A stretch of 14,423 nucleotides of DNA, taken from assembly GCA_002316835.1 (NCBI GenBank), contig DCEG01000082.1:3248-17670 (forward strand), read 5' to 3'. Positions 8,159 to 14,168 of this stretch are shown here, piece after piece. This stretch comes from Bacteroidales bacterium UBA1035. Lineage in GTDB: Bacteria > Bacteroidota > Bacteroidia > Bacteroidales > Dysgonomonadaceae. Each line of letters starts with the position of its first letter. The first letter of the stretch is position 1. A program made the translations under genes and the position numbers. The notes beneath the pieces were generated by a model. The model had not been told where the DNA came from and ran no database searches. It saw nothing but the letters and a program-made list of their open reading frames with translations.

Positions 8159-8207
8159 AAGTAATTTCTAAAGATAAAGTAGAAAAATAACACTTTATTT
8201 TTAGAAA
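8152..8207. repeat. Nested direct and inverted repeats in front of the beta-galactosidase gene
   Basis: AAAGATAAAGTA occurs at 8152-8163 and again at 8170-8181 (18-base period). The second copy is part of an inverted repeat: TTTCTAAAGATAAAG (8165-8179) against CTTTATTTTTAGAAA (8193-8207), 14 of 15 positions complementary, with a 13-base loop. It could be an operator for beta-galactosidase or, read on minus, an AT-rich terminator after the lipid kinase gene that ends at 8228. Confidence 0.6.
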
Positions 8208-8227
8208 GTTTCAAATAATTGGTTGGG

Positions 8228-9178
8228 TTACACGTTCAACCAACGGGTTATAGCCGAGAAAATATTCTCTTTTTCTTTTACCGGCTTTTCTTCTACTTGT
8301 AAAGGAGCAAAAACCTTTAATCCTTTGTGATAAATCTTTACTTCAATATCTTTTCCGGTTTTAACCGGTTCTCCGTCAACGTGTAATATTCCTGCTTCCT
8401 TTCTTTTAATTGTCAGACTGCTTGAAAGCAATGAAATCATTTTACTGTTTTTATCAATATTCTTAGTGAACAGCTGTAATGTGGTCTGTGGAATTTCGTT
8501 GGGGTTGAGTGGTTTCAATATGGAGACGTTCATTTTTCCGTCTTCCATATCGGCTCCGGGTGCTATATACACTTCGTTTCCGTATTGCGAAGCATTGGCA
8601 CAGGTGAGAAGGAAAGCGCGTTCGCTGAGTGTACCTTCGTCGTGCGTAATTTCGTATTCTTCTGAACGGAATTCGATAACACCTTCTACAATATTACGCA
8701 CATAACCCAATGGCCCGCGCTTTTTCTCTTCGGCAAACTTGTCGCTGATAAAAGCATCAAAACCGACCCCGCAAGTACAGAAAAAGATATGTTCATTGGC
8801 AGAACCGTAATCAATAGTGCGGATATTGCCGTCTAATATGGTTTTTATTGCTTTTTCCGAATCCATCGATATATGCAGGTCGCGTGCCAATCCGTTACCT
8901 GATCCAAACGGTATGATCCCTAAAATTGTATCGGTATTCACCAAAGCCTTTGCTACTTCGTTTACCGTGCCGTCACCTCCGACAGTAAGTACATAAGCAA
9001 ATTTTTCTTTAACAGCCTCTTTGGCAATTTCCGTGGCGTGTCCCGGATATCCTGTGATACGGATAATAATATCGAATTTGGTTTGATCGAATGCGGATGC
9101 TACCTCTTCAGGGATATACTTCTTCGATTCCGTTCCCGATACAGGATTGATTATCACGCAAACTTTGGTTTTTTCCAT
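8228..9178 (-). CDS. Diacylglycerol/lipid kinase family protein (YegS/BmrU type)
   Basis: A 316-residue soluble protein of the DAGK catalytic family. Motifs in order: INPVSGT (residues 10-16), the nucleotide-binding VGGDGTVNEVAKAL (66-79), PFGSGNGLARDL (90-101) and CGVGFDAFISD (136-146), followed by a C-terminal beta-rich lipid-binding domain with VDGEPV late in the chain. Members phosphorylate diacylglycerol or related lipids (in Bacteroidota possibly sphingoid bases) using ATP at the membrane surface. The substrate cannot be told from sequence alone. It is upstream of and co-directional with beta-galactosidase but separated by 115 bases containing a hairpin and a promoter-like motif, so probably not one operon. 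A CAAAAATA (minus TATTTTTG) sits 17-24 bases before the start as a possible -7 element. Confidence 0.9.
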   Translation of the reverse strand: MEKTKVCVIINPVSGTESKKYIPEEVASAFDQTKFDIIIRITGYPGHATEIAKEAVKEKFAYVLTVGGDGTVNEVAKALVNTDTILGIIPFGSGNGLARDLHISMDSEKAIKTILDGNIRTIDYGSANEHIFFCTCGVGFDAFISDKFAEEKKRGPLGYVRNIVEGVIEFRSEEYEITHDEGTLSERAFLLTCANASQYGNEVYIAPGADMEDGKMNVSILKPLNPNEIPQTTLQLFTKNIDKNSKMISLLSSSLTIKRKEAGILHVDGEPVKTGKDIEVKIYHKGLKVFAPLQVEEKPVKEKENIFSAITRWLNV

Positions 9179-9194
9179 GTTACGCAGTTTTGTA

Positions 9195-9202
9195 CAAAAA
9201 TA
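9195..9202 (-). promoter_or_regulatory. Candidate -7 element of the lipid kinase gene
   Basis: Minus-strand TATTTTTG fits TAnnTTTG and would start transcription about ten bases before the ATG. A -33 partner is not clear. Confidence 0.35.
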
Positions 9203-9242
9203 AGATAAAAAACTGTCTTACTTCCATTTTAACAATCATTTA

Positions 9243-9274
9243 TTTGCCCTTTCGGGCTTTGTTGAGTACTTTTG
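9243..9274 (+). promoter_or_regulatory. Promoter of the HAD phosphatase gene
   Basis: TTTG (9243-9246), a 20-base spacer, then TACTTTTG (9267-9274): a good match to the Bacteroidota -33/-7 arrangement. The expected start of transcription near 9281 leaves a 5' leader of only about 12 bases before the ATG at 9293. The spacer holds a small GCCC-TTTC-GGGC hairpin. Confidence 0.6.
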
Positions 9275-9292
9275 CACCTTACAAAAAATGAA

Positions 9293-9928
9293 ATGACAAA
9301 GCCCGACAGTTTAATTTTTGATATGGATGGAACCCTTTGGGACAACGTGGATTCTTACACCATTGTCTGGAACAAAGGATTGGAAATGAAAGGTTATGAC
9401 TCACGCGTTACGCGTGAAGATTTGCTCGGTTTGATGGGAAAAGAAGCACGTGTGATGCTTGATACCATTCTTCCCGGAGGCTCAAAAGAAGCACAAGATG
9501 AACTGTTTGATGAAGTTATTCACCAGTATCAGTTGTTGGTTCCGAATATGAAACCGCATATTTACGAAGGTGTTTACGAAGGACTGGAAAGGTTATCGAA
9601 AAAATATCTGCTTTTCCTCCTCAGTAATTGCGAAGAAGGAGGTTTGGTGAATTTTATGAAACATACCGGCACAACACATTTGTTTACCGATTATATGGAG
9701 CACGGTCAGAACCTGAAACCCAAATCGTTCAATATGAAATTGCTGAAAGAGCGAAATAACCTTCAAAATCCGGTTTATATCGGTGATACCGATTCCGACA
9801 GCAAAGCTTCAGCCGATGCCGGTGTACCGTTTGTCTTTATGACTTACGGTTTCGGAAATACTGACAATTATGCCCTAAAATTCGATACCTTTTCCGCTCT
9901 TGTCGATTATTATATGAATTTGGTTTGA
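9293..9928 (+). CDS. HAD-superfamily phosphatase, phosphoglycolate-phosphatase-like
   Basis: I start it at the ATG at 9293 (211 residues); an upstream in-frame TTG at 9272 falls inside the promoter. HAD motifs: I, FDMDGTLWD with nucleophile Asp10 and Asp12; II, LLSNC with Ser111; III, LKPKSFN with Lys142/Lys144; IV, YIGDTDSDSKAS with Asp165/Asp169. A helical cap lies between residues 18 and 85. This is subfamily IA architecture (phosphoglycolate phosphatase or beta-phosphoglucomutase-like), acting on a small phosphorylated metabolite in the cytosol; the substrate is open. It is divergent from the lipid kinase gene and 49 bases upstream of the symporter gene, with which it may be co-transcribed. 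Confidence 0.9.
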   Translation: MTKPDSLIFDMDGTLWDNVDSYTIVWNKGLEMKGYDSRVTREDLLGLMGKEARVMLDTILPGGSKEAQDELFDEVIHQYQLLVPNMKPHIYEGVYEGLERLSKKYLLFLLSNCEEGGLVNFMKHTGTTHLFTDYMEHGQNLKPKSFNMKLLKERNNLQNPVYIGDTDSDSKASADAGVPFVFMTYGFGNTDNYALKFDTFSALVDYYMNLV

Positions 9929-9977
9929 GCTTCAAAGTCTAAGAGTCTATTGTCTTGGTTCTTTTGTATTAAATAAT

Positions 9978-11453
9978 ATGCAAAGCAGTTTTATTCTTAT
10001 CGTCATAGCCGCCTACTTTTTGTTACTAATGTTCATTTCGTACCTTACCGGCCGAAAGAATACGGGTAACGATACCTTTTTTCGAGCCAATAAATCGTCG
10101 AAGTGGTATATTGTTGCATTTGCGATGATCGGTACGTCTATTTCGGGCGTAACGTTTGTTTCCGTTCCGGGAATGGTGCGTAACCTCGATATGACGTACA
10201 TGCAAATGGTGCTGGGTTTCTTTTTCGGATACCTGGTGATTGCTTACGTGCTTTTGCCGCTGTATTACAAGCTGAACCTGACGACGATTTACGGTTATCT
10301 TGATCAGCGATACGGCAAAAATTCATATAAAACCGGGGCATGGTTTTTCCTGCTTTCCAAAATTGTGGGAGCCGCTGCACGCCTTTATCTGGTGGCTTTC
10401 ATCCTCCAATCGCTGGTTTTTGATGCATGGGGCGTTCCGTTTGTAGTAACGGTTATCGCGATAATTCTTATTATCTGGCTGTACAGTCACAAAAGTGGAA
10501 TAAAAACCATTATCTGGACAGATTGGGTGCAAACCCTGCTTTTCCTGACTGCCTTGGTGCTGATCATCTGGCAGGTGATGATGCGTCTCGATTTCAGTTG
10601 GGGCGATACTTTCAGAGCAATAAGCGAAAGTCCGCATTCGCGGATTTTCGTGTTCGATGATTGGGCAAGCACGCAAAACTTCTTCAAGCAGTTTTTCAGC
10701 GGGATGTTTATCACGATCGTGATGACGGGATTAGATCAGGATCAGATGCAGAAGAACCTGACGATAAAGAACCTGAAAGATGCACAGAAGAACGTGGTGT
10801 CTTACGGTTTTGCTTTTGCGCCGATAAACTTCCTGTTCCTTTCGCTGGGTGTATTGCTTCTTATTTTTGCACAGCAAAACGGAATTGCATTGCCCGAAGT
10901 GTCCGACAATATTTTACCGATGATTGCCAGTACTCAACTGGGACAAATCGTGCTGGGTATTTTTATCGTGGGAATTGTGGCGGCTGCTTTTTCGAGTGCC
11001 GATTCGGCATTGACAGCGCTTACCACATCGTTTTGTGTGGATATTCTGGAAATGAAAAAGACCGATAATCCCGATACCGAACGCAAAAACGTGGCAACTC
11101 GCCGCCGGGTGCACCTGGTTATCAGTGCCATTTTTGTTCTTATCATTCTGCTTATCGAAGCCATTGGTTCCGACAGTATTCTCACCGCTATTTACAAACT
11201 GGCGTCGTACACTTACGGGCCGCTGCTCGGCTTGTATTTCTGCGGATTGTACACCAAAGTGAAACCTTTTGATAAATGGGTGCCTTACGTTGCCATTGCT
11301 GCCCCGATTATCTGTTTCGTACTTGAAATTGTGATGAAACAGGTTTTCGGATATCAGGTAGGGTACGAATTATTGCTTATTAACGCCGCATTCACGGGAA
11401 TTGGACTTTGGATGCTGAGTCTGCGAGAGGGCGATAAGGCAGCTTTGCGATAG
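9978..11453 (+). CDS. Sodium:solute symporter (SSS/SLC5 family)
   Basis: A 491-residue polytopic inner-membrane protein with about 13 hydrophobic segments. SSS family marks: an N-terminal segment followed by GRKNTGNDTFFRANKSS (25-41); GTSISGVTFVSVPG (52-65, TM2 region of the sodium site); AARLYLVA (133-140); TDWVQ (181-185); and VAAAFSSADSALTALTTSF (334-352, TM8 with the serine pair of the Na2 site). Members import sugars, sialic acid, amino acids or other solutes with Na+. The substrate is not readable here and no catabolic gene adjoins it. It sits between HAD and yihA on plus with short gaps, a possible loose operon. No odd features seen. Confidence 0.92.
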   Translation: MQSSFILIVIAAYFLLLMFISYLTGRKNTGNDTFFRANKSSKWYIVAFAMIGTSISGVTFVSVPGMVRNLDMTYMQMVLGFFFGYLVIAYVLLPLYYKLNLTTIYGYLDQRYGKNSYKTGAWFFLLSKIVGAAARLYLVAFILQSLVFDAWGVPFVVTVIAIILIIWLYSHKSGIKTIIWTDWVQTLLFLTALVLIIWQVMMRLDFSWGDTFRAISESPHSRIFVFDDWASTQNFFKQFFSGMFITIVMTGLDQDQMQKNLTIKNLKDAQKNVVSYGFAFAPINFLFLSLGVLLLIFAQQNGIALPEVSDNILPMIASTQLGQIVLGIFIVGIVAAAFSSADSALTALTTSFCVDILEMKKTDNPDTERKNVATRRRVHLVISAIFVLIILLIEAIGSDSILTAIYKLASYTYGPLLGLYFCGLYTKVKPFDKWVPYVAIAAPIICFVLEIVMKQVFGYQVGYELLLINAAFTGIGLWMLSLREGDKAALR

Positions 11454-11507
11454 GGCGATGTGGTAAATCTATTCCCGAATGACAAACTTTAAACGTTAAA
11501 CATCAAT

Positions 11508-12104
11508 ATGCTTATAAAATCTGCCGAATTTATTATCAGTAATACCGATTACCGGAAATGTCCGCAGGACGGGAAGCTGGAATATGCTTTTATCGGACGT
11601 TCCAACGTGGGGAAATCGTCGCTCATCAATATGCTGACCAACCGGAAAGGATTGGCCATGACGTCGTCCACACCGGGGAAAACAATGCTAATCAATCATT
11701 TCTTGATCAACGATGAGTGGTATCTGGTGGATTTGCCCGGATACGGTTACGCCCGTCGCGGAAAGGAGAATCGAGAGCGATTGCAGAAAATAATCGAAGA
11801 TTACGTGTTGGAGCGAGAAGCGCTGACATCGCTATTCGTGCTGGTGGACAGCCGCCACGAACCACAGAAAATTGATCTTGAATTTATGGAATGGCTGGGC
11901 GAGAACGGCGTTCCGTTCAGTATCGTTTTCACCAAAGGCGACAAGCAAGGGCCCGTGAAATTGCAACAGAACGTGGAGGCGTACAAGCAAAAACTACTGG
12001 AAACCTGGGAAGAACTTCCGCCCGTTTTCGTTACGTCCTCCGAAAAGAAATCGGGTAGGGAGGAGCTGCTGGATTATATTGAGCAAATTAATAAAACGTT
12101 GTAG
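11508..12104 (+). CDS. ysxC: Ribosome biogenesis GTP-binding protein YihA/EngB (YsxC)
   Basis: A 198-residue GTPase of the EngB/YihA family needed for large-subunit ribosome assembly in most bacteria. G1: GRSNVGKSSLI (30-40). G2: STPGKT with Thr55. G3: DLPGYGYA (75-82), the family signature. G4: TKGDK (142-146). G5: TSSEKKSG near the C-terminus. Length is normal and no residue is missing. It starts at an ATG 54 bases after the symporter stop. The stop at 12104 is followed at once by the first REP-like element of the right-hand accessory region, so the mobile segment begins exactly where the housekeeping gene ends. Confidence 0.95.
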   Translation: MLIKSAEFIISNTDYRKCPQDGKLEYAFIGRSNVGKSSLINMLTNRKGLAMTSSTPGKTMLINHFLINDEWYLVDLPGYGYARRGKENRERLQKIIEDYVLEREALTSLFVLVDSRHEPQKIDLEFMEWLGENGVPFSIVFTKGDKQGPVKLQQNVEAYKQKLLETWEELPPVFVTSSEKKSGREELLDYIEQINKTL

Positions 12105-12111
12105 TAGTTAC

Positions 12112-12208
12112 TGCCTCGCTCGCGCCGATTTTTCCCCTGCTGGCGCGCTTTTATAAAGCGTGTCTTTCGCTCGCGCCGATTTGCAATCGGTGCGTTGCGC
12201 AGCAATAA
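12112..12208. repeat. REP-like palindromic element, copy A
   Basis: Two hairpins. Hairpin 1 at 12143-12163: GCGCGCTTT / AAAGCGTGT around TAT. Hairpin 2 at 12172-12194: CGCGCCGATT / AATCGGTGCG around TGC, a 10-bp stem. A 15-base direct repeat CGCTCGCGCCGATTT (12117-12131 and 12168-12182) lies within the copy. Positions 12164-12198 match copy B in reverse orientation at 32 of 35 bases. It may also terminate yihA transcription. Confidence 0.8.
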
Positions 12209-12233
12209 AGTTACCTCGACAAGTTACAAACAC

Positions 12234-12764
12234 TTATTCAATTAGTATAACATCCAACATTCCTTTTCCACCAGCGTAATCATAAGCGCTGCTGTACATA
12301 TAATCTTCTGCCCGAAAAACAATACCTTCTTCCACAGGATTCTGATGAATGTATTGAAGTTTTTGTTCAATAACGCCATTGCTCCATAACTCTATCGGCT
12401 TATTGTCTTTTTGCCAGAAACGAATACCTTCCAATGTGATAAATTGTCTCAAAAGCATTTCTTTTCTGCTTTCCTGAATATTTTCTTTAATGGCTTGCAT
12501 CAATGCTTTGCTTGTAAACTTCTTAAAATCGCGGAGAATATCCTGCAATAAAAAACCTTCCTGCGCGCGAACAATTAAATGAAGATGATTGGTCATAATA
12601 CACCACGCAAATATCTCCAACCCTTTGTTTTGCTGACAATATTTCAAATTGTCTATGAGAATGTTTTTGTATTCGTTGCGGGTGAAAACATCTGTCCATT
12701 CTTCCACTGTAAGAGTGATAAAATAGACACCGTCGGGATTATGAAATTTATATCTTCGGCTCAT
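12234..12764 (-). CDS. REP-associated tyrosine transposase (RAYT, IS200/Y1-like)
   Basis: A 176-residue Y1-type HUH nuclease. Evidence: N-terminal RRYKFHNPDGVYFITLTV (3-20), strand FAWCIMTNHLHLIV (52-65) carrying the metal-binding HLH (His60, His62), a central helical region (VRAQEGFLLQDILRDFKKFTS), and LQYIHQNPVEEGIV (136-149) with Tyr138 as the probable catalytic tyrosine. The YIHxNP pattern is typical of single-copy RAYTs, domesticated relatives of the IS200/IS605 transposase that act on REP palindromes as single strands. It appears intact. REP-like copies A and B flank it on both sides, partly as a 35-base inverted repeat, as in known RAYT/REP loci. No accessory TnpB gene is present. Confidence 0.9.
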   Translation of the reverse strand: MSRRYKFHNPDGVYFITLTVEEWTDVFTRNEYKNILIDNLKYCQQNKGLEIFAWCIMTNHLHLIVRAQEGFLLQDILRDFKKFTSKALMQAIKENIQESRKEMLLRQFITLEGIRFWQKDNKPIELWSNGVIEQKLQYIHQNPVEEGIVFRAEDYMYSSAYDYAGGKGMLDVILIE

Positions 12765-12790
12765 TTTTATATTTTATCTGTGGCAAACAT

Positions 12791-12900
12791 GCCCCTCTGG
12801 CGCACTTTTACAAAGTGTGCCCGCCTGCCGCGGGCAGGTCTGCCGAATGGCAATTATTTGCTTCGCAACACACCGATTGTAAATCGGCGCGAGCGAGAGT
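12791..12900. repeat. REP-like palindromic element, copy B
   Basis: Hairpin 1 at 12800-12820: GCGCACTTT / AAAGTGTGC around TAC. An inserted GC-rich palindrome follows (CCTGCC-GCG-GGCAGG, 12824-12838), then TGCC-GAAT-GGCA (12841-12852) and hairpin 2 with CCGATT / AATCGG (12873-12887). Positions 12839-12878 are 38/40 identical to copy C (13269-13308) in the same orientation. Lies upstream of the RAYT gene. Confidence 0.8.
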
Positions 12901-12918
12901 TTTTAATTTTGTAATTAG

Positions 12919-13182
12919 TTATTTCAAAAAATTTTCAAATCTTCTAAGAGCATTTATAAATGCGCTATGACTTCTTTTACCGAATTCAGATTCACTACCA
13001 ACAGGGCCATACTTATCTACATAGAAGTTGATATTTTCCGCCAATATTTTTACAGTAATGTTTTTTCTATCACAAATCTTTTTTATCCTTTGTACATAAT
13101 CGTAAACGGTAGACGGATTTCCAGACGGAGTAAACTCACTATAACCTTGTTCAATTAAATATCTTTTAAAATTTTCTATCAT
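12919..13182 (-). CDS. Small orphan protein resembling an integrase N-terminal SAM-like domain
   Basis: An 87-residue all-helical protein. It opens with IENFKRYLIEQGYSEFTPSG (2-21), then STVYDYVQRIKKICDR (24-39) and ends SAFINALRRFENFLK (73-87). The rhythm recalls the core-binding SAM-like domain at the N-terminus of tyrosine recombinases, but there is no catalytic domain behind it; the gene ends with its own TAA. It may be a stand-alone DNA-binding protein, a relic of an integrase, or an unrelated small protein. It lies between REP-like copies B and C, is strongly AT-rich compared with the DUF6261 gene, and no promoter motif was found. Function unknown. Confidence 0.6.
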   Translation of the reverse strand: MIENFKRYLIEQGYSEFTPSGNPSTVYDYVQRIKKICDRKNITVKILAENINFYVDKYGPVGSESEFGKRSHSAFINALRRFENFLK

Positions 13183-13239
13183 AAATCACTTATATTGATT
13201 TTTCTATTTATAAACAACATTAAAATAATTTCAATAAAA

Positions 13240-13359
13240 CCCTCGCTGGCGCGCTTTTGTAAAGCGTGTCTGCCGATAGGCAATTATTTGCTTCGCAACA
13301 CACCGATTACCGCTCGAACTTGTTCGCTCGTTTTGACGAGAAATTGGCGTGAGCGAAAC
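13240..13359. repeat. REP-like palindromic element, copy C
   Basis: Hairpin 1 at 13249-13269: GCGCGCTTT / AAAGCGTGT around TGT. TGCC-GATA-GGCA at 13271-13282. The 40-base block 13269-13308 is shared with copy B. In hairpin 2 the loop is enlarged by about 31 bases (13310-13340), and the insert folds into two small hairpins, CGAAC-TT-GTTCG (13315-13326) and CTCGT-TTTG-ACGAG (13327-13340). The element ends in a degenerate GGCGTGAGCGAAA, related to GGCGCGAGCGAGA in copy B. Confidence 0.8.
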
Positions 13360-13387
13360 AAAATTAATCATTAAATTTCAATAAAAT

Positions 13388-13416
13388 CTTTGCCAAAGTT
13401 TCAAACTTTGGCAAAG
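13388..13416 (-). terminator. Perfect palindrome, probable terminator of the DUF6261 gene
   Basis: CTTTGCCAAAGTTT and AAACTTTGGCAAAG form perfect 14-base arms around a single C. It begins 12 bases after the DUF6261 stop on minus and is followed on that strand by ATTTTATT. The shape suits a hairpin terminator, though such palindromes are also dispersed repeats in some genomes. Confidence 0.65.
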
Positions 13417-13427
13417 GTTATCACAAA

Positions 13428-14144
13428 TTACACCACCGGTTCATCGTCCGTGATTATCGCCGGTTCTTTGCCCTGGCGAACGGAGAGGCGGGCGGCTTTC
13501 ATAATCTCATTGAGGTCGGAATAGAGGTCTTGCCAGCCTTCCACGCCGCGCATGGCGGTAACGAAACTGAGGTAGTTGCGCAGGGCTTTCTCCAGTTTGC
13601 GACGACCGATGCTGGCGCTATCGGTTTGGCGAAGGTCCGATTTTGCATCCAGCCGTTTCCCGGCCACGTTGTCGTACGCCGTTTTTGCCGCTCTCAGCGC
13701 TTCGGCTTCGGGAACGATACCCAGTGCCACGATGTGCGCCGTGAGTTCGGGTTTTACCAGTTCGGCCAGCAAGTTTTCCACCGATGCGCTTAAATCGCCT
13801 TTCTTTTGGCGATACAATTTTCCGGCTCTTTTAAAAACCGATTGCAATGCAACGGCAGCTTTTCCTTTGTCGGTATCGGGAAATTCGGCGTGCCCATCCA
13901 CCATTTTCTTCAACCGTTTGTAGTTCTTCTGCACCAGTTCCATGGCTGCATTTTCTTCTTTGCTCATGCCCGTGGTAGCTGCTTTGAGCACCAGGGGCGA
14001 ATAGGCGTTCATTTCACTCTCAACATTTACAAACAATACGTTCGTTTTGGCGGCTTCCTGAGCATTTTGCCGGGTCGCATATACCACGTTTCTGCCGATG
14101 GTATCGAGGCCTTTTGTCGAATAGATACTAAGATTTGTTTTCAT
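13428..14144 (-). CDS. DUF6261 family protein
   Basis: A 238-residue protein without signal peptide or membrane segment. It is mostly helical and rich in Ala, Lys and Glu, with a central charged region (VQKNYKRLKKMVDGHAEFPDTDKGKAA, written in parts: VQKNYKRLKK at 70-79, then DTDKGKAAVAL) and a C-terminal stretch LEKALRNYLSFVTAMRGVEGW followed by an acidic tail (DDEPVV). It resembles the Bacteroidota-restricted DUF6261 family, which I know only as uncharacterised. Its base composition is visibly more GC-rich than the neighbouring orphan gene, so the two probably have different histories. Start ATG at 14144. The 42-base-repeat ORF ends just 24 bases upstream on the same strand, so the two may form a transcription unit. 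A palindromic terminator follows. Confidence 0.7.
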   Translation of the reverse strand: MKTNLSIYSTKGLDTIGRNVVYATRQNAQEAAKTNVLFVNVESEMNAYSPLVLKAATTGMSKEENAAMELVQKNYKRLKKMVDGHAEFPDTDKGKAAVALQSVFKRAGKLYRQKKGDLSASVENLLAELVKPELTAHIVALGIVPEAEALRAAKTAYDNVAGKRLDAKSDLRQTDSASIGRRKLEKALRNYLSFVTAMRGVEGWQDLYSDLNEIMKAARLSVRQGKEPAIITDDEPVV

Positions 14145-14168
14145 ACTTTTCTCATTTGTTTTAATGGG

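Noticed and set aside
9272..9292. TTG start extending the HAD protein by seven residues
   Set aside because: It would place the start codon inside the TACTTTTG promoter element; the ATG at 9293 fits family length.
10427..11185. Several 60-135 codon frames on both strands inside the symporter gene
   Set aside because: They are overlapping frames within a well-supported membrane protein gene and show no family motif of their own.
12106..12214. AGTTAC on both sides of copy A, as a possible target-site duplication
   Set aside because: HUH/Y1 enzymes move single strands without duplicating the target, and a third AGTTAC occurs at 12222-12227, so chance is likely.
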